Source: Notospermus geniculatus (Eukaryota > Nemertea > Pilidiophora > Heteronemertea > Lineidae). Taken from it: DNA of 64,000 bases. The stretch covers positions 134,209 through 198,208 of the forward strand of contig NMRB01001088.1 in NCBI GenBank assembly GCA_002633025.1, read 5' to 3'. Below the pieces are notes generated by a model. That model worked only from the letters and a program-made list of their open reading frames with translations. It made no database searches and had not been told where the DNA came from. Shown in pieces: positions 23,801 through 35,245 of the stretch; position 1 is the stretch's first letter; every line of letters begins with the position of its first letter. Made by a program: the position numbers and the translations under genes.

Positions 23801-26800
23801 GCGGGAAAAATCAGGCGAGGTATTTTCCAGGAGTGGAAGAAAGCAGTTTCATTGCCTTGGGATGGTACATGTACTAAGAGGAAGTGGTTTTGACGTCGAA
23901 AATGCCATCATCGCGATGATTTTGTGTGAAAATACCACGCCGGGAAATTCATCCCGGGTAGAATCTCGTATTCGGAGGCGGTCCCATGTGGGGATGATTA
24001 GGTTATCGGATGGATGCGATACTATAGGGCCGCAGAATCTCAAGACGACGTTCAACGGCGCGACCGATCCATCTCGCCCACTTAGCATCGTCTGCAACGT
24101 CAAAAGCCTCTTACCAATTCTCGTCTGCTCCCCTTAATGACTTGTATATCGAACCCACACTATCGGTTGATGTCATTTACTAACCTATTTTGTATTCAAT
24201 AACTATATTTGTGCTTGTCATTCCTACTAATTCTATCGTTGGCGTTGTCAAGTCGATCTATAGCTTGGCCGATCGATCAATCCGGAAGGGGCCGCGTAGC
24301 CCGGGAAGTTAAGCGCCGATCGCACTATGCGATTCGATACGATGCAATCGCGTCGTGAAATCTGCGACTGAGTCGTCAGACGATCGAGAGTTGCGTCGTG
24401 ATATGTGGACCGGTTCACGACGCGACCAGGAGTTGTACCCAATCGGTTCGTGACCGCCGGTAAAGCAATCGCCCACTTTTTCCATAGTCTTTTCATCTGG
24501 CCAATCACGAGATAGAAAAATTGAACACCGCGTGACTTGCTGGTATTTGCCGCTGCGGGATTATGGTATGACACACAGTGGCCGAGGCAATCAGCCATTG
24601 ATTTTTACACGGACTTTTGACGAGCTTGCAGAAGTGTGTAACCGGGTCCGCTAGAGTTAGGGAGACTCGACCCAAGTCTACTGGCGAATGAATCATCCGC
24701 CCAAACAATGCGTCCCACACTGATGGCCTGTTCTTTCGGATGCCATTTTGCAACATGGTGGCAGTGGCAGTTTCCGGTAAACAGACTAGTTCTTTGTCCA
24801 TGCTAATCTGTTGGGGACGACAACATCATCTGAAAGATCAGTCGAAAACATGGAAGTTGAGTCTATCGTGGGACCGGGATCCTGTTGGCAGGCGTCTAAA
24901 ATGTGAAATTGCTGATAGATAATTGATAGAACACCTGAGCTCACATCCAACGCTACACACATCCCTTGCTGTACAGCGTTGTAATTGGCTTTCCATAAGC
25001 CGACGTTCATGCCTCGGGAATCAATTCCCAGATCAGGATATAAAGGTGGAAAAGGGCTTAGAGCTAATTGACAACTAATTCATGCACGGTCCTTTAGATT
25101 ATCATACTTATCACGCCTCGAGATTATAATTATTCTAAAACAGGGAGAACCTATTACAATCACGAAATGGTTTCTATCTGTTCGAGAATGGAGCGCAATT
25201 CACGACGCTCTCGCCCCAAGGTGTATTATGATTAACTCGACAAACTGATAAAGCACTAAGAACAGCAACATCGGAACGAGTTGACCAATAGCTCTAAAGA
25301 TGATTCTTCCGATAAAGAATAAGAAGACCTGTCCAACCGCAAAACCAAACCAACCCATTCGGCAAAACGTTGCCAAGGATCTTGGCCCCTGGCGGAAGAG
25401 CAACGTTACCAACGAACGCCTGCCTTCGCTGAGAAATCGGCCACGCCATCTGCTAAAATAAAGACGTAACAGCCTCATCGTCTGTGTAGAGTAGACCACC
25501 CACTTGCCGGATATTCTTCTCACGTAGCAGACTAGTCCGTTGGGATTGAGGTAAAACATCGGCAGAATCCCAAATGGTATTGGACAATGGGCCAGCGACC
25601 GTCGTGTCGACTATGGAACCATTTATTTCGCTCAGATAATAAGTAAACCAATCGCTGTTACTGAGCACTTAATCCGATCGCAGGGAAGGGGGATGGATGG
25701 AACAGATTGGGCAATTTGGAGGCTATCCCTTTGAATTTCAGACGACGATGAGGTTATCAGTGAGAAATGTCCTAATTACGGACGACGGGCACGTGACGGA
25801 AAGAGTTACAAAGTGGGACTTGTTGCAGAATGAACGAAGCGGCGACTGGATGATGGATCTTCAGTACCTACTCTGGGCTGCTTCACCCAGTACGCGCTGT
25901 TCCGTACGGTAGAGGGTGACATTGCACATGAATTGAGCGATGAGCCACGGGTGGAACAAAACCGACGAGGAAACAAAGAGCATACCGAGTCGAGTTGCAT
26001 TAGAATTCTACTGGTTTTGCATAACGAAGTAAGACACCGGTGAATACACAATGAATCATTCTCACGATCCTTATCAAGTTTAATGCATTAGGCTAAAGAC
26101 GTACATCTTCGGAACATGTAAGCAGTGCCAGGCCATTATGATATACCCTACGTCTTGTTTTCAACGCCTTTGCTTTTCACCACCAAGAACCTCTTTGTCG
26201 CATGATCTAGGTCATCATTGGAAAGATTATGGTTTCCCCTCTACATCTGCTGCCTTCGATAAAAATACAAAACTTTATCAGCAACGAAATCAGTTCTCGT
26301 ATCCTGGACAGGACAACGACCCTTTCGCCCCCGTCATAAGCCGGCGAGAACCAGCCTATTTTTCCGTACCTTCTCATATCATTGGCTATGTAGCCAATCA
26401 TGAGAGTGACTGATTGGACTCTGCGTGGTTTCCCGGCATTCACCGTTGGATTATTCCATCACCTCTGGCTGAAGCAATTTGTGTCAGTGGTTCTCTACGC
26501 GAAGTTAACCGTGATCCTATACGGCAGTACAGTGTTATGTACCGTACATGTATATGTGTTCTTGGTACGACCACCACGCAATGGGTAAGATTCCCCTGCA
26601 TGAACCCACGACACTTTGGGCAGATTATCCCTCGAAGCCGTACATGTATATAGACTGTGCTCATGGTGATGCACCTTTAACGTAGGTTATGATGGCAATT
26701 CTAATGAAATTCGAGCCAATTTTTGATACATTTTTTTTTATGAGGGAATGTGATTAGTGAAGACACCGTCTCCATGACAGCATCCGATTTCTCTCTCGCG

Positions 26801-27774
26801 GGAAATGGCCCGCGGATAGCTTTCTTATCTTTATATCATCACACTTGTAGCTTCGTCACGTCAAATTTTCGTCGCGCCATCTACGATATTCCTTTTGAAG
26901 CGATTCTAGTGATTCACTGCCATTGGCAAACTCCCGTCTCCATGATAACATGACGGGAACGAGGCATGTCCATCAGCTTTCCTGGCACGATGGCGTGGGT
27001 GGCAAGCCGTATCTTTGAGATGCCGCCGAGATACAGACACTCCGTAGTGATCAATGGATCAGGCGAGGACAGGAAGTTCCCCAAGCATACATTGGAACTC
27101 GAGGTATTCGTTGAATTCCACAGGAATTTGAAATTCCAATCAAAAGATGCTCGCCAGGAAAAAAATTGAAATTTGTCAACCAGACTCGTCCGAGCAGGTT
27201 CCACTGCTCGAGTTGCAGGTGTTTGATATAATCAAAAATTCATAAGCGAGAGTTTCAGAAGACACTCGCCTGGTTTGTCGTCCCTGTAGTCCAGGAAGAG
27301 CCAGAGGACGGAAGACAGAGCCGGAAGAAGTCGGCATCTCATCGAAAATAATCACTAAATCTCACTGTAAAACGGCGGACGATTTGAAAATACGCCACTC
27401 GAACAGTAAGTTATAGACTGCCCTATTCCATCACTCCGTCTGTTCGCATTACTGGCTTTATCTATGCAAAATCTAAACCTCATATCATGACCGGGGCAAA
27501 CAACGGCAAAATGAGAGTTGTTTATCATCCCATTCAGACGACCCTGTCGTTTTTACAGACTCATGAACGGCCGTTTTTATTGCCTGATGTGTGCACCGGT
27601 GATGGCCGCAAGCCTTCTCCTGATTCGTCCAGGATACAGCTGCTGTCCCTGATAGGAATGATAAATGTGCTGATTAAGATACAATGACATCCATATCACA
27701 GTAGTGGTGGATTTCTGAAGTGAACAGAGGACGATGTGGTAGATGAAAATGCATGTTCCGCAGGCTTGTTGATT
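17881..27774. other. Long non-coding stretch
   Basis: No gene could be supported over almost 10 kb. Four copies of a short AAGGTAGGGTGG-like word lie at 19557-19710. A CG-rich segment with many CGATCG/GTCGTG words lies at 24250-24440. Minus-strand open frames at 25200-25668 include a hydrophobic stretch and an acceptor-like TTTATTTTAG, but I recognise no family. CCGTACATGTATAT occurs twice at 26540-26655. Confidence 0.35.
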
Positions 27775-28100
27775 TTTTTAAAATGGCCGACTGGCAGCCA
27801 TATTTGAAACCCAATAGGGCCAAAATTTGCAATACACATAAGACATTATTCATACCAAGTTAGAACATTCTAGCTGGAATCATTCGTATGGGCCGAAGTC
27901 CATTTTTCAAGATGGCCGACTGGCAGCCATATTTGAAACCCAATAGGGCCAAAATTTGCTCTACACATAAGATATACATGTATACTATTCATACCAGGTT
28001 AGAACATTCTAGCTGCAATCATTCGCGTGATATGGGCCGAAGTCCATTTTTCAAGATGGCCGACTGGCAGTCATATTTGAAGTCGAACTGGGCTTAACAT
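27775..28100. repeat. Tandem repeat, ~130-145 bp unit, about 2.5 copies
   Basis: ATGGCCGACTGGCAGCCATATTTGAA-like words recur at 27783, 27912 and 28056, followed by CCCAATAGGGCCAAAATTTG and, in two copies, AGAACATTCTAGCTG. The second unit is longer by a TATACATGTATA insert. The wording resembles the sub-repeats of the large inverted repeats at 48-57 kb (GGCCATATTGGA...GGGCCAAAACTT), so the two families may be related. Confidence 0.85.
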
Positions 28101-30090
28101 TTCAACTATGGTTTCTCTGGACGTGACCCGGAGTTGGTCATGCCATTTTCTTGTGACATGCAGACGTTGTCGATGATGGAATACAAGATAGAATAAATGT
28201 GTCATCTCTCCAGAGATTAATCCAATATTATGTTATCCAATGATTTATAGCCATGCACCACTGAAATTGCTTACATGACCAGCGCGTTTTGTAAAACATT
28301 CACATGCGGACATATCGGTCACAGTACATATAATGTACATTATGTGAGCATATCAATGTCATGCATCACAGACGTAACCTCCAGGCATCCACAGATGGGA
28401 GGAAAGGCTACTTTGCTGCCAGATACTTTGGGAAAAACTGATGGTGGATTGGTAATTTACTCGAAACTATGCAGACGAACATACAGTCACCTTGGCGATT
28501 TTCAGCGACAGGGCATATGGTCAGTGTGTCTAGGCGGAACGATCTGTGCAACTTTCAGGCTCTCTACGTTTATACATGTACATGTACATGTTCTTCTAAG
28601 TACAGTACACGCCACCTTGATATCAAGTCGCCAACAGCTTCAATTTAACAATCGACTCCCGTCACATTGATTGAATTGGAGAAAATCGACCCGCCAGACA
28701 AAGTAAACAAAGAGAACCAGGCCATTTAAGATATTTATTGGATTTGAATCGTATCAGCGTCCATCACTGCCGACACCCCGGTTATTTCAATCAATTAATC
28801 TGAGGCTGGTAATTGGAGTGGAGTTTGTATTTGCCTGATATTTAGGATAAATCAATCCGTGCTCTCTTAAAGGGACTTTTGCGTGGGAACAATGTTTGAC
28901 CCACAGCCTCAATCAAATCGTATTTCGAACATCGCAAGAAGACACAGCCCTCCCGCTCGAGACCTAACGGAGATTGCTTCCAGAGCAAAACCGGAAGTAG
29001 GGCGAAATGGTTCAAGGTAGCTGTCTGCTGTCTTCTTTAGCTCTGATGCTCTGCTGCCGAACGACGACTACGCTGATGTAATTTTGACAATAGTGATTAT
29101 GATTTAATTCCGCCTCCATCAGAACTAAGGTTTAGAAGGATTCATCCGTAGATTTGACAGCAATTGCTTCATAGCCTTGTTAATCTCGGTTAAATTCGGC
29201 AAACTTAGCCTCATTTCATCGCTACATATAACATAGTAACATGTTTCTTTTCCCAACAAACAGTAACAGCACACAGACATTCCGCGAATTTTCCGTGTTT
29301 CGAAGGTAAATGTTAGTTAGCCGCGTTGGGAAATGAAGGGTTGACCTGCCATTTGACAGTCCGTACACATTGCAAGTTACGATAGCGCCTCTTCACCGAC
29401 AACCATTTTTTATTAGGCATGTCCTTTCAAATGACAGTGTCCACCACCAGTCGGGACAACGGCTTTATTGCCAATTCAAAAACAAGATTTACAATCCGCG
29501 GTACACTTAGCACACTGGACGAGACTATCCATCAAGCAGGGGTCACGTTGTTACGTGCTCGAGTAACGGCAACCGTCACGTATTTCAGACTGTTCCATCC
29601 GGCCACATTACTGCTACCGGAAACAAGGAGCCTGTTCGCCTAATATTGTAGAAAATAAACGGTTGGATACGAATACCGTAATTTTCCTCTGTTTCTATCC
29701 TGCAGGGGTTTCCAGCCCAAAGAATTATGGCATCCTAATACCCTCAACTGAAGTGTTACTCTGCAAGGGTAGGGTGTGCCCAACAGATGGCGCCTCAAAG
29801 TTCTGGGCCTCGGGTTTACCAAGATGACGTTCTCAGTTCCCCTCGTACGTAGAAGCTTTAAAGGCCTCGTTTATACCTGATTCAGGTGACTGGCAAGTAA
29901 TATTGTTCCCTACCCCGTTTCCATGGTTAGTGGTCGTCAGTAAGCGGATGTGGACGCCGAGCTCATTGTCCTGACCTGAAGGTTGACGGCATTTGCCCGT
30001 CCGTCGTTCTCATGCGATATACAGATCAACTGACCTCGTGCTTATTTATTAGGTGGATGCAGGACGGTGTACGACGCTCAGGAGACAATA
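28101..30090. other. Non-coding stretch, no gene identified
   Basis: Only short open frames without recognisable domains are present. A TACATGTACATGTACATGT run lies near 28575. I see nothing else that can be supported. Confidence 0.35.
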
Positions 30091-30235
30091 GGGAGGTTTC
30101 GAAATCAAACGATAAACGTAAACGTTAACGACAACTTTATTTTTGTACCGAAAATGCAATGCAAAATCTGGTCAATGGTATGAAAAATAACGTTGTCGTA
30201 AAGTTTTGGTTTATCGTTTGATTTCGAAACCTCCC
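30091..30235. mobile_element. Foldback MITE, family 1 copy A (145 bp)
   Basis: GGGAGGTTTCGAAATCAAAC opens the element and its exact reverse complement closes it. The perfect terminal match is 27 bp and the similarity continues inward, so most of the element can fold back on itself. A second copy at 38495-38638 shares the ends and the internal word GTACCGAAAATGCA. The left flank is TA; the right flank has changed to CA. Confidence 0.88.
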
Positions 30236-31752
30236 CAGTAGCTACGGGTAGACGAGACGTATAGCCTACGGACCATATCTGGCCTCGACTGCTTGTGCGT
30301 GAAACAGCGTGCAGGGGCCAAAAGGGCGTCAACATCGAACAGTCTGACCCAGGTCGCGGGGACGGATGAAGAATATTTCTATTCGCTTCGCCGCACTCTG
30401 CGGGAACAATTGACTGACAACATAACTGATCTTAGTTTACAGTACAATCGATTCATAACTACAGGATGCAACAGTTTGTTTATGTTCCAATGACTTTGGG
30501 TAGTCATCAGTTTGTTTACATGTACGTCTCTATGATTATCGAGAGTCATCTGATATCATTCCATTGAGAGTGTGCATGTCTCCGATGTCACTCGAGACAG
30601 AAGATGTCACCAGGATGACCAGGGCGCGGTCGTGCCGGAGCGTTGTAGTCTATTATCTGGTATCGATGCTCTAACAATAGGGATAGGAAAACCTAATGAT
30701 ATCACATTATTCGTTCCGATAGAATCGACTTATCACAAAACATATTGACCTGTCAGGAGCGGCGCCGTATCAGCGACTTGCACCACTGACATGACGGACG
30801 AAGAGTTTGGGTTCAAATCATGCATGAAACCAATAGATCCAGAATTCTTTTTCAAAGGTTCTGTTTTCCTTCTGCTATGCATACGACTCGTTGAATGTTG
30901 TAAATGTAGCTGATGAGTGTTTAATTTGACGCTCTCATCTCGGATAAACTTTACTGCTGATGTAAGCTGTATAAGACTCAGGTCATATGACGCTAAATGT
31001 CAGAATGAACGAGTTGGATACAGGATATAATGAGGGGAAAATGAGACTCTAACCATCTTTGCGGGGATTACAATGTTGCTATTGACATTTACCGTTAATG
31101 GCGTCAATATTGAGAGTTATAAACTCGGATTTGTGGTTTGTGCTGTCAACAGGTATTGTATAACACTGCATTGTAACGTGAACCTAAGAAACATGACGAT
31201 GAGGTAGAGATTATTTTCACTGAAGTACAAAAGTACAGACTCAAAACGCTTCAGATTATCACCAATCTCCCTAACAAAGCAGCCGTTGCCAGTCATACTC
31301 CGTCCCTCATTATCAACAAGCACAGCTGTTCTTTTATGTTCTATCCTTGTGATTCGAAAAGCGCACGAAAGACATTTGACATCATTACTCTTCCGATATG
31401 CAATTTTCGTGTAATCGTTATTTAGCTCGACATGGGTCCAAAGCTTGTAGCGACGGGATTGCGACAATGCACGCCGTAATGAGGCGTCGGATATTATGGT
31501 AGGCATCGTACATCATGCATAACGCCATAAAGGAATAATTATTATTACTCTTTATTCGTGAAAGTAAATTTTCACACCAAGACAACATAATACAGATACA
31601 AGTACAGAATACTGAAACATGATAAGGCAGGAAAAAAGAGGCTATTTGAGTATCAGCCTTAAATTCCTTTATATGACATGCAAAGTTTTCTTTTTGTGCA
31701 TCTGTATGTGCATACATGTACATGTACATCCTGACTTCTTCAGATTAGACTA
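30236..31752. other. Non-coding stretch
   Basis: No supported gene. A minus-strand frame of 129 codons (31117-31506) begins with a true ATG but has no recognisable domain. The stretch is otherwise AT-rich, with a TACATGTACATGTACAT run near 31713. Confidence 0.35.
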
Positions 31753-31903
31753 AAGCGGCGAATCCACTGTCGCGATTTGGGCTTGAGACGGGGTTGCGGT
31801 CCCTTGCGATCGCCTTATATGGCAATCGGAAGTCCTTATAAGGTAACCGCAAGGGAACGCAACCCCGTCTCAAGCCCAAATCGCGACAGTGGATTCGCCG
31901 CTT
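31753..31903. mobile_element. Foldback MITE with TA target duplication (151 bp)
   Basis: The ends AAGCGGCGAATCCACTG and its reverse complement belong to a perfect inverted repeat of about 46 bp, and similarity continues towards the centre. TA stands on both sides (31751-31752 and 31904-31905). A TA duplication is typical of Tc1/mariner-type insertion. There is no coding capacity. Confidence 0.9.
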
Positions 31904-33480
31904 TACATGTACGTACATCGTAGACATGGCTTTCTGTTGTTCTTGAGGCGCAGGCGAGGTTCCATAGTCAGCAGTTTGAACTACATTCGGACTCCAAGCT
32001 CACTCCTCCATGTCCTCTAAGTCTTTACACCAATGGAATGGCCGACAGAAAGAATCGACGTTCACCATCTCGTCTGAAGGCATTAGCAACATTCTCTCAG
32101 AAAGTGCGCCTTTAAGACACCGACCAGCACAGATTAAGAGGAAAGCTGGGCAATCCTTCCTCAGGAGAGGAAATCAACCAAAGCAGTCAGAGATAGCGCG
32201 GACGTTTATCACAGGCTACATATCAAGAGATTCCTGAGGGTAATCTACTAATGACGTTGTAGAAATCTTGCTCGCTTAATCTAGCAGACTGGGTATCTGT
32301 GGTGCTCGACATCTTACAGAGTACAATGGAAACTTTAATCAGGAGAAGATTCTCCAAGTCCTCTTTCATTATTTATAAGCCGAGATTCCAGACGAGGAAA
32401 AATGTCATCTTCAATAAAAAACTCTCCCACTTTCTCAATCACAAGTCCATGCTCCTCTTGACTTCGCTTGATTTGAGATCGAAAAATCTCATCTTCAAAA
32501 GAAAAAACAACCCCATTTTTTCAGTTCGTAGTTCATGCTAATCTTGACTCCCCTCGGAGTCGAAAATCGAAAAATCCCATCATGTCCATCTTCAATTTCT
32601 CAGCCATCATTTTTTTTTGTACTCCAAAATGTACAGTACATGTACATGTACACGTATCTTCCAGACGTAACTGACGACAGGTAGCAATGTGTCAGTTTCA
32701 CGTGACATCAGATAAACAACCAGGTTATTGTTCATTTTCACAAACACCTGACATACATGTACTTAAGGGCTGTTACATTGGGTCATACGAATAAAGACGA
32801 GCAAATGCTTTTACTTCAGATTTGTACAGCATTGCCTAATGCATTTGTATTGCAAAATTCAAGTAAAAGGATTTGCTACTTTTTATTCATATGACCCATT
32901 ATCACAACAACAAAAATAGATATTACAGTGCGTTTTGTTGACAGAAATTAAAGAGAGGCCACTTCAAATTTGATGATATTCGACTGAATCGATCGTGACT
33001 ATAACCGGGTTAATCTGATTTGCGTGTACATTTTGATCACTGACATACATACCACTCATGAGTGATAGACAAAGTCAGGTGTTCAATAATTAAATGGACA
33101 TAGAGACCTATCGCCTTGGCTATCAGGCCTCTGAATTAATTTCAGATCACTCATTCAAGAGGGAATGTAGCCGTTCCTAGCAGGAAATATTACCACCGGC
33201 GTTCAGCATGCTGGTAAGTTACACCTCCGCTGACATGGGTACTCTCAAACACAGCAGCGCGGGCCAGGTCCCTATTTTGGTCCACATTTTGTACGCTGGT
33301 GTCCCTTCCAGGCAGAATACCGAAAGTTTTCCATATATTCCAGCACTATTTTTCGTTTTTTAGACCCAAAGAAGTACGGCACAGTATTCATTAATTTCGA
33401 TGAAAATCGCTGTAGGCTTGCATACACCAATGCACATAACACGTATATACATGTACAGGCCTTGTGAGAACATCATTCCG
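31904..33480. other. Non-coding stretch upstream of the Toll-like receptor
   Basis: Contains a small inverted repeat at about 32778-32902 (GGGTCATACGAATAAA against TTTATTCATATGACCC), probably another MITE, and a TACATGTACATGTACA run near 32638. The segment just before 33480 should hold the receptor's promoter or 5' intron; I see no clear TATA box. Confidence 0.45.
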
Positions 33481-33481
33481 A

Positions 33482-35245
33482 ATGACAATCAACTCTTCTT
33501 CTTGTCTTATCTCATTGTCTTTTCAGCGATCTTCCGTGATACTCGTCATCTGTCTTCTGAAGCTTGACTCGGCAGAGAAACATGACATTGTGGGAAGTAC
33601 TGAGACTGGTCTTTGTTCAATCAAGTCCGGAAGCAGTGGAGGAAAGTTATTGTATTGCGACGGTGTTTCCTTCGGCGAGTTTCTCGCGAAGATGGCTGAG
33701 AATGGCGAGGATCTCATCGGCGCGACTGTCGAGTACTGCACAAACAGACAAAGTCGACAGCATCTAAATGCCACATGCTTCGAGAAAAATACAAATTTAA
33801 CATCGTTAAGAATATCTGCCTGCAGAGTTGGGACCGTTGCAACAGGAACCTTTCGGGGACTCTCCAATCTGAATGAGCTGCACCTGACAGATAATTTCAT
33901 CTCCGTGATACCAAACGGAACTTTCGACGGTTTGCAGCATTTGTCGAAATTGGACCTTTCAGAAAACAACATTGGGTTCATCGAAGATGGGACATTCAGT
34001 GGACTCAAGAACCTCACAGTGTTAAACCTGGCTGGGAATTTAAAGCTGCAACTCTCGTATAATCTACTCTCCGGATTGACAAGTTTGACCAGACTTTCGT
34101 TGAAGAATACGAACATCAAAACCATTTCATATCAAAACACTGACGAAGACCTTCCTGTCTTTTTTGAGGATCAGGTCAATTCATTGACAGACCTGAATCT
34201 GCAGGACACAAATTTCACCAACGATTATCTTACAATCCTTTCACCTCTGAAAAAACTTCGACAACTTGACTTCAGCTTTAACTACCTTGGGTATATGCAA
34301 AAGGGTTTGCTGCCAACATTCGTGGGAAACGCAACGCTCGATTTATCGAACAACATATTGGTGATTATTAAACCAGAAGCATTTTCAGTGACCCCAGGAG
34401 GTCACCTGGCAATCTTTCTGTCCCGCAATTCATTGATGTGTGATTGTAGCATGGTGGAGTTTGCAAGATTTTTAAGGAAAAAGAAAGAACACATAATAAT
34501 TCGTGATGGGGGTCAAATACGTTGTGCCGGCCCCATTTCGAAGTACGATACACTAGTAATCAAGCATGAAGCCCCGTGGTGGGAATGCAGCCCTTCCATA
34601 CCTTTGGTAGCACTGTTGGCCGTCGTAGGCCTTGCAATACTTATTACGCTGATTGCTGTAATTGTGGCATGTAATTTCGTCAACCTCCGGCACTGCTTGT
34701 TGGAGCGACGGATGGCGTACGAAGCTGAATATGACAAAGATCAGGATTCCAACGAGGGCAACCCTCTCTTTTCACTCGGTCATCGGAGGAAGTATTCACG
34801 ACTCCGTCAGACAGGAGCATTCATCCTTTACAACATGGATGAGTCGGAAGTCCTAAAATGGGTTAACCACCATATAGAGGAGAAGCTCCACCTTCATCCG
34901 GTGAGATTGTCCCTTCAGTGGTCCGCCGGTCCTGGTTTCAAACCTCTGTGGAAACAAGTAAAGGAGTACGGATTTGATGTCCGCCATTTCCTTGTCGTGG
35001 TGACAAGAGACTTGTTACAGAACCATTGGCCAGAAATGTCAGAGAAGAGCGGCTTGGAAAACCTGTCAAAGTTCGTTCTCGTTCTAATGGGCGTGAAAAA
35101 GCGTGATCTACCCAAAGATTTGGCCAGACTCGGCTGCCAGTGCTTCGAGTGGCCGGATGAAAAAAAACTGTGGACAAGCCTTCGCCGAGAGCGTGTGCAA
35201 TTTTGGAAGCGCCTGCGTCTTGCTTTAAAAGACCAATCAGACTGA
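33482..35245 (+). CDS. Toll-like receptor with divergent TIR domain
   Basis: The frame of 587 residues, counted from the first ATG, encodes a type I membrane receptor of innate immunity or development. A hydrophobic segment at about 18-29 can act as a signal peptide. Seven or so leucine-rich repeats (LNELHLTDNFI, LSKLDLSENNI, LRQLDFSFNYL and others) cover about 105-300. A cysteine cap with MCDC follows, with further Cys near 348 and 369. One membrane span (VALLAVVGLAILITLIAVIV) lies at about 376-395. The cytoplasmic TIR domain (about 444-580) has box 1 as GAFILYN, box 2 as RLSLQWSAGPG and box 3 as QFWKRL. The usual box 2 RD..PG is reduced to GPG. The ectodomain is short for a TLR. The frame is open to GTG at 33464. 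A strong 3' splice site (pyrimidine tract then TTTTCAG, ending 33526) suggests the true exon may start at 33527, with the initiator in an upstream exon. Confidence 0.92.
   Translation: MTINSSSCLISLSFQRSSVILVICLLKLDSAEKHDIVGSTETGLCSIKSGSSGGKLLYCDGVSFGEFLAKMAENGEDLIGATVEYCTNRQSRQHLNATCFEKNTNLTSLRISACRVGTVATGTFRGLSNLNELHLTDNFISVIPNGTFDGLQHLSKLDLSENNIGFIEDGTFSGLKNLTVLNLAGNLKLQLSYNLLSGLTSLTRLSLKNTNIKTISYQNTDEDLPVFFEDQVNSLTDLNLQDTNFTNDYLTILSPLKKLRQLDFSFNYLGYMQKGLLPTFVGNATLDLSNNILVIIKPEAFSVTPGGHLAIFLSRNSLMCDCSMVEFARFLRKKKEHIIIRDGGQIRCAGPISKYDTLVIKHEAPWWECSPSIPLVALLAVVGLAILITLIAVIVACNFVNLRHCLLERRMAYEAEYDKDQDSNEGNPLFSLGHRRKYSRLRQTGAFILYNMDESEVLKWVNHHIEEKLHLHPVRLSLQWSAGPGFKPLWKQVKEYGFDVRHFLVVVTRDLLQNHWPEMSEKSGLENLSKFVLVLMGVKKRDLPKDLARLGCQCFEWPDEKKLWTSLRRERVQFWKRLRLALKDQSD

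Noticed and set aside
25200-25668. Two minus-strand frames, one with a hydrophobic helix, joined by an acceptor-like site
   Set aside because: No recognisable family and no consistent exon structure; left unannotated.
31117-31506. 129-codon minus-strand frame starting with ATG
   Set aside because: No domain recognised, and the length is reachable by chance in a window this size.
33523-34125. 200-codon minus-strand frame opposite the Toll-like receptor
   Set aside because: Antisense shadow of the LRR coding sequence.
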